Positions 1 to 9,266 of a DNA stretch of 50,832 bases are shown in pieces (the first letter of the stretch is position 1; each line of letters opens with the position of its first letter). Both the position numbers and the translations under genes were made by a program. Origin of the DNA: Nitrospirota bacterium (lineage in GTDB: Bacteria; Nitrospirota; Nitrospiria; Nitrospirales; UBA8639); contig JAOUGQ010000002.1 of assembly GCA_029865515.1 (NCBI GenBank), positions 1-50,832 on the forward strand. The letters run 5' to 3'. The notes beneath the pieces are model-generated. The model worked only from the letters and a program-made list of their open reading frames with translations. It ran no database searches and was not told the origin of the DNA.

Positions 1-72
1 CTCTTAAATCTTGAATTCGGCTTGTCTTGTCTGCCCTTTCCCACTGGCTCATATCCCTTTACAATACAAACC

Positions 73-798
73 ATGATCAATCGCATTATCCGACAGATCC
101 AACGCTATAAAGGGTGGTTTGGAGGAGGGGCTGCTCTCTGCATCTTTTTAGGCCTGTACACCGGCTTACTCGCCTCGCCGCCTGATTACTACCAAGGCGA
201 GCTGGTCAGAATTATGTATGTCCATGTCCCGCTGGCGCACACGAGCACCTTGGCCTATTCCGTCTTATTTGGCGGCAGCATCTGGTATTTGTGGAAACGG
301 GATCCCCTGGTGGATAACATGTGCCAGGCCTCGGCCAGTATTTGTGCACTCTTTACGACACTGGCTCTTATCACAGGATCGATTTGGGCGAAACCCACGT
401 GGAATACCTGGTGGACCTGGGATCCCCGACTCGTCTCGTTTACCGTGCTCCTCCTGATTTTAGGGGGATACCTCATGCTTCGACGACTGGTAGATGACCC
501 TATGCGAGGCGGGCGCTACGCCGCCATTCTGGCTATCGTTGGAGGCATCGACCTGCCGATTATTAAATTTTCGGTAGAATGGTGGAGAACACTCCACCAA
601 CCCATGTCCTTCTCCACCAGAGGGGTGAGTATTTCAGATGACATCCTGATCCCCTTGACGTTGATGAGCCTCGGATGTTGGTTGTTGTTTGCGTATATGG
701 TAATGGTCCGGACCCAAATTTTGTACTTAACTGATTTATTGCACGCCAAAAAAGGCCGCTTGCTCAGTCAAACCCATTTTTCCCAGACGACTCCATGA
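73..798 (+). CDS. ccmC: Cytochrome c maturation heme exporter protein CcmC
   Basis: Multi-TM protein with the WD-rich heme-handling motif (TWNTWWTWDPRLVS) and an RIMYVHVP segment; first gene of a ccm operon. The ORF track starts at 22; ATG at 73 (MINRIIRQ) is a more likely start. Confidence 0.9.
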   Translation: MINRIIRQIQRYKGWFGGGAALCIFLGLYTGLLASPPDYYQGELVRIMYVHVPLAHTSTLAYSVLFGGSIWYLWKRDPLVDNMCQASASICALFTTLALITGSIWAKPTWNTWWTWDPRLVSFTVLLLILGGYLMLRRLVDDPMRGGRYAAILAIVGGIDLPIIKFSVEWWRTLHQPMSFSTRGVSISDDILIPLTLMSLGCWLLFAYMVMVRTQILYLTDLLHAKKGRLLSQTHFSQTTP

Positions 799-1307
799 CC
801 GGACTCTATACACGTTGGGCTCTGATTCTTGGGGCAACCCTTCTTCTCGGCTTCCTGACCTATCAGCACTACCAACAACACTTATCCACAATTTCGGTGG
901 GAACGCTACTCGGCAGTTCTCCGGCCACTCAACCGGTCCGGATACAAGGGATGGTCAAAAGTGGTACGTTGAAAGGAGATATGGAACAAGGGCAGGCCAC
1001 ATTTGAATTCGTCGACGGGGCATCCAGCCTCGCTGTGGTGTACCAGGGTCCCCCGCTGGAAAATATTCGTGAACTGAAAACGCTGGTCCTCATCGGACGC
1101 TGGGACAGCCAGGCACAGGTTTTCAGGGCACAGGAGACGGCATTAATCAATAATTTTGGATTTGTGGCTGCGGCCTATCTGATTTCCGTCCTGGCCTTGG
1201 GGTGGATGGTATTTGCCATGAGCCAAAGAGTCATGGTTTTATTTAAAGAGATCAAAGAATCGAAACTTTACGAACCAGAGGCCGACTCTCTTGGGAACAA
1301 AGAATAA
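795..1307 (+). CDS. CcmE-like OB-fold membrane protein with C-terminal CcmD-like TM helix; lacks the heme-binding HxxxY
   Basis: N-terminal TM plus OB-fold (VRIQGMVKSGTLKGDMEQGQATFEFVDGASSLAVVYQGPPLENIRELKTLVLIGRW) parallels the downstream CcmE. C-terminal TM helix followed by basic residues resembles CcmD. Overlaps the ccmC stop. Confidence 0.6.
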   Translation: MTGLYTRWALILGATLLLGFLTYQHYQQHLSTISVGTLLGSSPATQPVRIQGMVKSGTLKGDMEQGQATFEFVDGASSLAVVYQGPPLENIRELKTLVLIGRWDSQAQVFRAQETALINNFGFVAAAYLISVLALGWMVFAMSQRVMVLFKEIKESKLYEPEADSLGNKE

Positions 1308-1746
1308 AAAGATCGCGATCGTCGTCAGCATCTTGTTGATTGCCGGTTCGCTCGGATATCTTGCATTCGGGAATTTCGGGGAAAATATTGTGTATTTCGT
1401 CACCCCATCCGAGGTCAAAGCCTTCACGGCAGAAGCCTATACCAAAAAAGTTCGGGTGGGCGGCATGGTCGTAAAAGGCAGCCTGAAAACCCAAGCCGAG
1501 CCTGTGGGTCTCACTTTTGAACTCACAGACGGCGCTGTCACCATTCCCGTGGCGTTCCAGGGCATTCCTCCAGACCTCTTCAAAGAAGGACAAGGGGCTG
1601 TGGTAGAAGGCCAATGGCGAGACGGCAAGACCTTTCATTCCACGATGATCATGGCCAAGCACTCCGAAGACTACATGCCCATGGAACTCAAGCGAGCTGG
1701 CGTAGAACTGCCCAAAAAAGATTTCATGAAAACCCTCTCCCCTTAA
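1291..1746 (+). CDS. ccmE: Cytochrome c-type biogenesis heme chaperone CcmE
   Basis: N-terminal TM, OB-fold, and AKHSEDYMP motif matching the conserved HxxxY heme-binding segment. TTG start. Confidence 0.88.
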   Translation: MGTKNKKIAIVVSILLIAGSLGYLAFGNFGENIVYFVTPSEVKAFTAEAYTKKVRVGGMVVKGSLKTQAEPVGLTFELTDGAVTIPVAFQGIPPDLFKEGQGAVVEGQWRDGKTFHSTMIMAKHSEDYMPMELKRAGVELPKKDFMKTLSP

Positions 1747-1764
1747 GCCGGCTCGCTCTTCTAC

Positions 1765-3714
1765 ATGATTATTGAAATTGGACATTTTTCAGTTATTGTC
1801 GCCCTCGTATTGTCTGTCTTTGGCATGGCCAGTGCCGTCTTAGCCCTCAAAACCCGCAACCCCGATTGGGCCAGGTCGGGACGCATGGCCGTCACGCTCA
1901 TTTTTTTTCTGCTCAGCGTGGGCATGCTCTCATTGGTCTATGCATTTATCACGCGGGACTTCTCCGTCCTCTACGTCGCCAATAATTCAAACTCAAAACT
2001 CCCGTTTTTCTATACCGTCGCTGCCGTGTGGGGGGGGCATGAAGGCTCCCTGCTGCTCTGGGTCTTCATTCTTTCCCTCTTCAGCACCCTGGCCGTCTGG
2101 CTGCATTGGCGCACCCAACCTGCGATCATGCCCTATTTGATCGCTGTAGAATCGGCGGTCATGTTCGGATTTTTATGTTTAATTGTTTTTCTCTCGAGTC
2201 CGTTTGAACGGCTCCTGCCCGTTCCCCTTGATGGCAAAGATTTGAATCCGTTGCTGCAAGACCCGGCGATGGTCATGCACCCCCCCATGCTCTACATGGG
2301 CTATGTGGGATTTTCCATTCCCTTTTCCTTTGCCATGGCCGCGTTATTTTCCGGGCGATTAGGCGAAGAGTGGATCAAGGTCACCCAGCGATGGACCACG
2401 TTTGCCTGGATGTGCCTGACGACCGGTATCCTGCTTGGCGGCTATTGGGCGTATTATGAACTGGGCTGGGGCGGCTATTGGGGCTGGGATCCTGTCGAAA
2501 ATGCGTCGTTTATGCCCTGGCTGGTGGGCACCGCGTACCTCCATTCGGTGCTGGTGCAGGAAAAGCGGAAGATGTTCAAAGTCTGGAATCTCTTCCTCAT
2601 CATCGTCACATTTTCCTTGTCCCTGATTGGCACCTTTCTCGTACGAAGCGGCGTGCTCACTTCCGTTCATTCCTTTGCCACGGATCCTGAGCGCGGCCTC
2701 TACATTCTTCTGTTCGTCGGCACCGTCATCGGAATTGCTTTCGGCGCGTTGATCCTGAGATCCAATAAATTGAAATCACAAGTCGAGATGGATTCGCTGA
2801 TATCCCGTGAATCGATCTTCCTCTTTAATAATTTATTCTTTCTGGTAGCTGCGGCCACAGTCTTCCTGGGAACCTTGTATCCGTTAATCCTTGAAACGCT
2901 GCAGGACGCCAAAGTCACCGTCGGCCCGCCGTATTACAATGCCGTGTTTATGCCTATTGCCCTTGGACTGTTATTTCTCATGGGCATCGGACCCTATATC
3001 CCGTGGCGGAAAGCGTCGATCGCGAGCCTGAAAAAAAGTTTTTCTCTACCTCTCTTAGCGGGCGCGGTTATGGTCATCCTGCTCCTTGTGACAGGGATTC
3101 AGAACCTTTATGCCCTGGCAGGAAGTTATGTCGTGGCATTCGCGGGTATGGCAATTGTCTTAGACTTCGGCAAAATCTCACAACTGTATGCCCAGCGAAA
3201 CGGAAGCAATATCTTCCAGGGAGGTCTGGCGGCCTTTACCGCCAACCAACGGCGCTATTCCAGCATGATTACCCATATCGGCGTTCTCGTGTTGGTGGTG
3301 GGCATCATTGCCTCGACCATTTATCAAACGGAAAAAGTGGTATCGATGCGCGTGGGGGATGAATTCGCCATCGGGGACTATCGTATGAAACTGACAAACA
3401 TCCACGAAGTGGCCGGCGGGAATTGGAACGCCCAGGAAGGCGTCTTCCAGGTGTTTAAGGGAGAAAATCTGATCACGGAACTTCGGCCACAAAAGCGGAT
3501 ATACGCAGCCACCCAAACGCCCACCACGGAATCGGCCATTTATGCCATCAACATGGGGCACATTTTTCTGACCATGCCGGAAGTCTCCGAAGACGGCGTG
3601 GCCGTCGCCCGCGGAGTGCTCAATCCGCTGATTCTTTGGGTGTGGGGCGGAGGAGTCATTATGGGTCTCGGCGTCATTCTGAATATTCTCCGCCCGCGAA
3701 AGAAGGAAGAATGA
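1765..3714 (+). CDS. ccmF: Heme lyase CcmF
   Basis: 649 aa multi-TM protein with the WGGHEGSLLLW and WGGYWGWDPVENASFMPWL signatures. Confidence 0.95.
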   Translation: MIIEIGHFSVIVALVLSVFGMASAVLALKTRNPDWARSGRMAVTLIFFLLSVGMLSLVYAFITRDFSVLYVANNSNSKLPFFYTVAAVWGGHEGSLLLWVFILSLFSTLAVWLHWRTQPAIMPYLIAVESAVMFGFLCLIVFLSSPFERLLPVPLDGKDLNPLLQDPAMVMHPPMLYMGYVGFSIPFSFAMAALFSGRLGEEWIKVTQRWTTFAWMCLTTGILLGGYWAYYELGWGGYWGWDPVENASFMPWLVGTAYLHSVLVQEKRKMFKVWNLFLIIVTFSLSLIGTFLVRSGVLTSVHSFATDPERGLYILLFVGTVIGIAFGALILRSNKLKSQVEMDSLISRESIFLFNNLFFLVAAATVFLGTLYPLILETLQDAKVTVGPPYYNAVFMPIALGLLFLMGIGPYIPWRKASIASLKKSFSLPLLAGAVMVILLLVTGIQNLYALAGSYVVAFAGMAIVLDFGKISQLYAQRNGSNIFQGGLAAFTANQRRYSSMITHIGVLVLVVGIIASTIYQTEKVVSMRVGDEFAIGDYRMKLTNIHEVAGGNWNAQEGVFQVFKGENLITELRPQKRIYAATQTPTTESAIYAINMGHIFLTMPEVSEDGVAVARGVLNPLILWVWGGGVIMGLGVILNILRPRKKEE

Positions 3715-4271
3715 ACAAAGGCTGGCAACTGACTCTGGTCCTCATCCTGCTGGGACTGTTCGCCTTGTTTTACAAGGGGCTCTGGGGGGACCCACGGCAC
3801 ATTCCTACGGTCCTGATCGGGACCGAGGCTCCCAACTTTGAAGGACCGGATGTCGAAACAGGACAAACGATCTCTCTGGCTCAATTCAAGGGGAAAGTGG
3901 TTCTGCTCAATTTTTGGGCGTCTTGGTGCTATGAATGCAAGGTAGAGCACGAAAGCATCTTACAGCTTCATCAACTCTTCAAAGATCATCCTGACTTCGT
4001 CATGCTGGGCGTGAACTATCAAGACAAATTGCCTGATGCCCAACACTATTTACAGCAATACGGCACAACCTTCTCCCATGTCCGTGACCTCAAAGGGCAA
4101 CTAGCCATTGATTATGGGGTCTATGGGGTGCCTGAAACATTTGTCATCGATCAACAGGGGAAAATCCGGCATAAATGGGTCGGTCCGATCACCGGCGAGG
4201 TGTACACCAACATTACGCAAAAAGTCATTGCCCCGCTGCTCACGTCTCAACCCGCTACCAGGACATCCTGA
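3711..4271 (+). CDS. ccmG: Thiol:disulfide interchange protein CcmG/DsbE (TlpA-like thioredoxin)
   Basis: NFWASWCYECKVEH thioredoxin-like CxxC motif, N-terminal TM; ATGA overlap with ccmF. The ORF track start at 3636 is upstream of the likely ATG at 3711. Confidence 0.88.
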   Translation: MNKGWQLTLVLILLGLFALFYKGLWGDPRHIPTVLIGTEAPNFEGPDVETGQTISLAQFKGKVVLLNFWASWCYECKVEHESILQLHQLFKDHPDFVMLGVNYQDKLPDAQHYLQQYGTTFSHVRDLKGQLAIDYGVYGVPETFVIDQQGKIRHKWVGPITGEVYTNITQKVIAPLLTSQPATRTS

Positions 4272-4735
4272 TGCGTATGCGATTAACATTATGGCTCGTG
4301 GTTCTGTTGGCCGTTCCGGTCTCTCTTTTCGCTGCCGTGCAGGATGAGACGAATTTAGATATTCAGGTCCGGGAAATCGCCAAAACGCTCCGCTGTACGG
4401 TCTGCCAAACGGAGAATATTTGGGAATCGGGCGCACCGCTCGCCCAACAGATGCGGGGAGTCATTCGTGAACGCCTGGCACTTGGGCACAGCGAGGCTGA
4501 GATTCGTGCGTATTTCTTAAGCCGCTATGGCGACTATATTCTTATGGAACCACCCAAACATGGCGTCAATTGGCTTATCTGGGTGGCTCCGTTTCTCCTC
4601 CTGCTCATCGGAGGGTTTTTTCTTTACAAGGAAGTTACCCATTGGGTCCGGGATACACCAACTCCGCCCAGCCAACCTCTACCGCCACTGGACGACCAGG
4701 CTCGAAAACGTATCGAGCATGAACTCGAGTCCTGA
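4271..4735 (+). CDS. ccmH: Cytochrome c biogenesis protein CcmH/CcmL
   Basis: Signal peptide, LRCTVCQTENIWESGAPLAQQMR motif, C-terminal TM. Likely ATG at 4271 rather than the track start at 4175. Confidence 0.92.
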   Translation: MRMRLTLWLVVLLAVPVSLFAAVQDETNLDIQVREIAKTLRCTVCQTENIWESGAPLAQQMRGVIRERLALGHSEAEIRAYFLSRYGDYILMEPPKHGVNWLIWVAPFLLLLIGGFFLYKEVTHWVRDTPTPPSQPLPPLDDQARKRIEHELES

Positions 4736-4751
4736 ATAATCTTCATCCTGT

Positions 4752-5675
4752 ATGTCGACTGTCGCTTTCTTCATCATTCCTTTTGTGGTCATTCTTGGAA
4801 TTGTGCTCTTTTCCCTCACTCTGCCCTTTTGGCGCCGTGATCCTTCACCCGTCTCCTTCGGCCTGGATGATGACCGAGCCCAGGAACTTGCGGATCTTCA
4901 AGTCGAACGGGAAACCATTATCCGGTCCTTGCAGGAACTTGAGATGGAGCTCTCGCAAGGGCGTATGGAGAAAACCGACTACGAACGATTGAAAGCCACG
5001 GATGAACGCCGCCTGCTCCACCTGTTAGACCGCCTGGACACCTTCAAGGACACGGCTCAACACGAAACGAGCGATCAACAAAAGATTGCCTCGAAACGAA
5101 AAAGCTGGGTTCCGGCCGTTGCATCGGGGTTGGTGGTCTTACTCGCCTCCATCGGCATTTACGGTGCGCTACAATTCAAGGCCGCACAAAAGCTCATGGC
5201 CGTCGAAGCCCAAATGGGCGGCGGCCCGAATCCGATGGAGATGGTCGAGAAACTGGAGAAACGCCTCAAAGACAATCCCGATGACCTTCAAGGACAAATC
5301 ATGGCCGGACGATCCTATATGGCCTTAAATCGTATGCCTGAAGCCAAAAAGGCCTGGGGAAAAGTCTTAGAGCTGGATCCGAAGCAGCATGAAGCCCACT
5401 TCAATTTAGGTGTCATCCAGATCGAAACGCGTCAAATTGACGATCTGGAAATATTCAAACAGGCTCTCGCACATTTTGACATTGTCCTGGCCGACCTACC
5501 CAATCAACCCGCCGTCAATTGGTATCGGGGTTTAGCCTTGTGGTATTTAAATCGCCGCCAGGAAACCGATGCCGCCTGGACACTCGCCGCACAAAACATG
5601 GAGCCAGGCACCAAGGACATCGAGTTCGTGAAAGACGCCCTCGTCAAACTCCGCGCCGGCCAGGAACCGTTTTAA
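4752..5675 (+). CDS. ccmI: CcmI-like TPR protein
   Basis: N-terminal TM, coiled-coil segment, second TM, then TPR repeats (GRSYMALNRMPEAKKAWGKVLELDPKQHEAHFNLGV); last gene of the ccm operon. Confidence 0.8.
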   Translation: MSTVAFFIIPFVVILGIVLFSLTLPFWRRDPSPVSFGLDDDRAQELADLQVERETIIRSLQELEMELSQGRMEKTDYERLKATDERRLLHLLDRLDTFKDTAQHETSDQQKIASKRKSWVPAVASGLVVLLASIGIYGALQFKAAQKLMAVEAQMGGGPNPMEMVEKLEKRLKDNPDDLQGQIMAGRSYMALNRMPEAKKAWGKVLELDPKQHEAHFNLGVIQIETRQIDDLEIFKQALAHFDIVLADLPNQPAVNWYRGLALWYLNRRQETDAAWTLAAQNMEPGTKDIEFVKDALVKLRAGQEPF

Positions 5676-5824
5676 CCTTCAAATCAAATAGCAGTAAGGT
5701 AAGTTGTGATTAATAGAATCAAAAGGCGAAGGCCCATTGTGACTTGTTGAACTAAGACCACTTTCCCAAGATCCACGATTGTCACTACATTGACTTAGTT
5801 TAATTATTAGTTTATATAGAGGTT

Positions 5825-6070
5825 ATGATTAAGCTCAATATTCACGAAGCGAAAACCCATCTATCTCGCTATTTGGACAAACTCAAAAAGGGAGAAACGA
5901 TTATTTTGTGCAAACATAATGAACCGGTGGCCGAAATCAGAGGGTTACCGGCGCCTCTCTCACGCAAACGCCCCATTGGCTTAGCTAAGGGCCAATTCAC
6001 CATTCCCGATAGCTTTTTTGAGCCACTCCCTGAGGACCTTATCAAGGCGTTTTCGGGGCAATCAGAGTGA
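5825..6070 (+). CDS. Phd/YefM-type antitoxin
   Basis: MIKLNIHEAKTHLSRYLDKLKKGETIILCKHNEPVAEI is a typical Phd/YefM N-terminus; overlaps a PIN-domain gene. Confidence 0.88.
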   Translation: MIKLNIHEAKTHLSRYLDKLKKGETIILCKHNEPVAEIRGLPAPLSRKRPIGLAKGQFTIPDSFFEPLPEDLIKAFSGQSE

Positions 6071-6453
6071 AAGTTCTCCTCGATACCTGCACATTTCTGT
6101 GGATCATTTCTGACAACAAGGCGCTTTCGTCGATGAGTCGGGAGACATTTTCCGACCCCTCAAATGAAATCGTGCTGAGTGCGATTTCTGTTTGGGAAAT
6201 TTTCGTGAAATACTCTCTGGGCAAGATTCTCCTCCCCACACCGGTAGATCAATTTATCCCCCAACAGCGGGAGCGTCATGGCATTAGCACACTCGCGTTG
6301 GAAGAAGCCGCAACCGGACACCTGCCCAAACTCCCTGCTCTTCATAAAGACCCTTTTGACCGCATGCTCATTTGCCAGGCTATCCAACATGAACTGACCA
6401 TCCTCACGCCCGATCCACTCATTACCCAGTATGCCGTCCGCACCACTTGGTAG
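6067..6453 (+). CDS. PIN-domain (VapC-type) toxin
   Basis: MKVLLDTCTFLWIISDNKALS start with PIN acidic residues and a HKDPFDRMLICQA motif; GTG start overlapping the antitoxin stop. Confidence 0.88.
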   Translation: MKVLLDTCTFLWIISDNKALSSMSRETFSDPSNEIVLSAISVWEIFVKYSLGKILLPTPVDQFIPQQRERHGISTLALEEAATGHLPKLPALHKDPFDRMLICQAIQHELTILTPDPLITQYAVRTTW

Positions 6454-6505
6454 GGTCTTTCCCAAAAGATAGTTTCCTGCTACCAAGTCAGGAATGACTC
6501 AAAAA

Positions 6506-6539
6506 TCAGGCGGCTCAGGCTCATCCCTGAGCCGCCTGA
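6506..6539. terminator. Probable bidirectional rho-independent terminator
   Basis: Perfect 14-bp inverted repeat TCAGGCGGCTCAGG-CTCATC-CCTGAGCCGCCTGA between convergent genes (PIN toxin + and VIT-VWA gene -). Confidence 0.8.
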
Positions 6540-6555
6540 AAGCTAACACACAAAT

Positions 6556-9048
6556 TTACGCTGCGGCCCGTTGCAACGTGAGATATCGCACTACGGACAA
6601 TTTCGAGAAGGTATCTAAGTGTTCAACGGACAGCCTCCCGATCACAAGATGGCCCGTCTTGGGCTGAGCCACCACTTCAAAGCCGAATTCTTTCAACTTC
6701 TCCAAGGTCTCAGGCTTGGTATCGGTCAACCAGACTTGAAGCAACACCTTCCCATGGTTCACATGTTGTGCAACGTCCTGGGGCAACAACGTGGTCTTCT
6801 TCTCTACATGTTCCACCAACGATTCGAGTGTAGAATCCAATTTGCTAGCCGAATCCTTGCGCCAGGGAAAGTCTCTTTCAGGTTCTACACGATCAACCAT
6901 TGCGGATGCGCTTGGAGCTACGGATTCTTGAGCGACGACTCCTCCCAGAAAACTTCGGCTCATTTTCGCAGTCGGTTGCATCATGCTTTGCCTAAAACTC
7001 CTCCCTTGTTCGTCCCCGCTACCAAATATGCCTTCGTAACTTACGCCTTCCGGCAGTTCCACCGGCACTTCGATCCGGCGTGGTTGTCCCCCTTCCGTGA
7101 TGATCAACTCTTCTACCGCCACAAATGAGGTGAACTGGGTCATCAGCCGATAATCCAAGCCCAATTGCGTAATGGCTTCCCGCACCTTCTTCTGGGGGCT
7201 TCCTTGCTGGATACCTTCGTAATCTTCAGCCATCAACTCCGCAATTTTTGTCCGAGCCCATAAGGTGGCCAACACATCATGCTCCGGAGCAAAGCTGGAA
7301 AGGTCAACAACAATGCTCCGCACCACTGGACGTCCTGCCACTTTGCCCCGCAACCGTATCGTGCCCTTGCCTGGGGTCGCATACCGACCGGTCAGAATCA
7401 ACGGCTTCGCACTAAACAGATCGGGCAGTTGTTTTGGATACACCTCGGACACATCCAATCCATCCCAATCCACCGATAGATCAGTGAGAAGGGGATGTTG
7501 GACACGCTCATGAAAACGCCGGGCAGCCGCCGATCCGTCATCATTCAAACCCACATATTCCACCTCCCCGCGACCGTGCTCAGCCATCTTGTCCAACAAA
7601 AACCGATTCACGCTGCTGCCGATTCCAAAAGAAAAGACGCGGGCGTTGGGATGCTTCTGCACTTCGCCCAGAATGGCCATGTCGTTGCCGATATATCCAT
7701 CCGTCATAAAACACACGATCCGGACATGTTCCTGCGAATCGGACGGCTCCAGAGCCGCACGGATAGCCTTCATCATTTCTGTCCCGCCCCCACCCGAACG
7801 GGACGCCAGAAACGCTTGAGCCTTCCGGACATTCGCCGGAGTCGCCGGAACAGGTTCGGGAAAGAGAATATGGGTGTCGCCCGCAAAGGTGATGAGATTG
7901 AAAGTATCGCGCGGATTCAGCCCGTCGATGGCCAGGCGCATCGTTTCCTTCGCCTTTTCAATCGGAAAACCCGACATCGATCCGGAGGTATCCAAGACAA
8001 AGACCAGTTCCTTCGGCGTCACCTTATCGGTCTTCATCCGATCCGGCGGCTGAAGCAGCAAGGTAAAGAAGCCATCCTTGCCGTTTCGATGCGCGAGTAC
8101 GGCATCATGAATGTCCTCCCCCGCCACCCTATAGGTCAAAATAAAGTCTTTATTCGGAATGGTGGAAGATTCTTTCAGATGAATGTCGGCCTGAGATGAG
8201 GTTGACTGAGTCGCCTCGATGTCATGTGAAGGAGACTGAATGTGTTGAATGGGTACTCCGGCATCAATCTTGACGGCCAAGGACAGATCATGTCCTGAGC
8301 GAATGCCTGGTTTCAGGACTGGTGGGGTAATGCGTGAGGCATCAGGCACCTGGTCGGTGTCATAGGCCCATCCCCCACCCAAAGATGGCGCTTGGACAAT
8401 GGGTTGCCCTGGGATATACCGGGGGCCGACCACCATTGGGAACACCACGGAATAAACTCCGCCATCATACGGTAGCGTCTCCACATAACTGATGCTCACC
8501 GTAATCTGCTCTCCAGGCAGAATATTGGCCACCGACTGGGTGAAAATATTCGGCCGCTCCTGATCCAATAATCCTGCCACGTTGCCTCGCCGTTTCGCCG
8601 CTTCATAAATGGCTCGGGCCTCTTCCCTCTTCTTGATCTTGCCCCTGACAACTCGATCTCCCACGGTAATCGTCATCGCATCCACCGCCGCATGCTGCGG
8701 AAGCGGAAACGTGTAGACCGCTTCGATTTTGTCGGAATAAGGATTTTCGAACTGCTGGGTCACCTGAGCCCGTGCGAGCGGCCCGCTGACTTGAATGAAC
8801 ACATCGGTATGTTTAAGGGGAAAGGCCTGCGTGGGGTTTCCCTCCGGGTCTAGCCCTACCAGGGCTCCGGCTTCATCTCCATTCACCCATCCTTCATGGG
8901 GATGGGCGCCGGCATGGGCAACCGGCCCAGGATGTGTTCCCGTTCCGAGAAACTCCGTTCCTACTAGTCCTACTAGAGCCAGCAGCCCGGCCAGCCCTCC
9001 TCCAATCACCAAGCCCCACCATCGTTTTCTGCCATGCACACGCTTCAT
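6556..9048 (-). CDS. VIT and von Willebrand factor A domain protein, membrane-anchored
   Basis: N-terminal TM; VIT-domain-like region (ARAQVTQQFENPYSDKIEAVYTFPLPQHAAVDAMTITVGDRVVRGKIKKREEARAIYEAAKRRGNVAGLLDQERPNIFTQSVANILPGEQI); VWA MIDAS (LVFVLDTSGSMSG). Confidence 0.88.
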   Translation of the reverse strand: MKRVHGRKRWWGLVIGGGLAGLLALVGLVGTEFLGTGTHPGPVAHAGAHPHEGWVNGDEAGALVGLDPEGNPTQAFPLKHTDVFIQVSGPLARAQVTQQFENPYSDKIEAVYTFPLPQHAAVDAMTITVGDRVVRGKIKKREEARAIYEAAKRRGNVAGLLDQERPNIFTQSVANILPGEQITVSISYVETLPYDGGVYSVVFPMVVGPRYIPGQPIVQAPSLGGGWAYDTDQVPDASRITPPVLKPGIRSGHDLSLAVKIDAGVPIQHIQSPSHDIEATQSTSSQADIHLKESSTIPNKDFILTYRVAGEDIHDAVLAHRNGKDGFFTLLLQPPDRMKTDKVTPKELVFVLDTSGSMSGFPIEKAKETMRLAIDGLNPRDTFNLITFAGDTHILFPEPVPATPANVRKAQAFLASRSGGGGTEMMKAIRAALEPSDSQEHVRIVCFMTDGYIGNDMAILGEVQKHPNARVFSFGIGSSVNRFLLDKMAEHGRGEVEYVGLNDDGSAAARRFHERVQHPLLTDLSVDWDGLDVSEVYPKQLPDLFSAKPLILTGRYATPGKGTIRLRGKVAGRPVVRSIVVDLSSFAPEHDVLATLWARTKIAELMAEDYEGIQQGSPQKKVREAITQLGLDYRLMTQFTSFVAVEELIITEGGQPRRIEVPVELPEGVSYEGIFGSGDEQGRSFRQSMMQPTAKMSRSFLGGVVAQESVAPSASAMVDRVEPERDFPWRKDSASKLDSTLESLVEHVEKKTTLLPQDVAQHVNHGKVLLQVWLTDTKPETLEKLKEFGFEVVAQPKTGHLVIGRLSVEHLDTFSKLSVVRYLTLQRAAA

Positions 9049-9266
9049 GTTTTCCCTCCTTATGTACAGCGGCCCTATGCCGCTTCACAGGAGGGTATGG
9101 CAGCACTTCAAAAATCCTTTCAGGAGGTTTTAGAAAATAAAAAAAAGGAATAAAAACGATCCGGAAGGCTATGGCTTGGGTTTTTTTGCTAAAAACTATC
9201 GCTCTATAATTTTGAGATTCTTGTTTCCGTTATTAATTCCATAAAAACATCTTTCTATGTTTCTCC

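Noticed and set aside
1252-1785. 177-aa minus-strand ORF over ccmE
   Set aside because: Antisense shadow of ccmE; no motif support.
7495-8199. 234-aa plus-strand ORF
   Set aside because: Antisense to the VIT-VWA gene; the minus-strand frame has clear domain motifs and this one has none.
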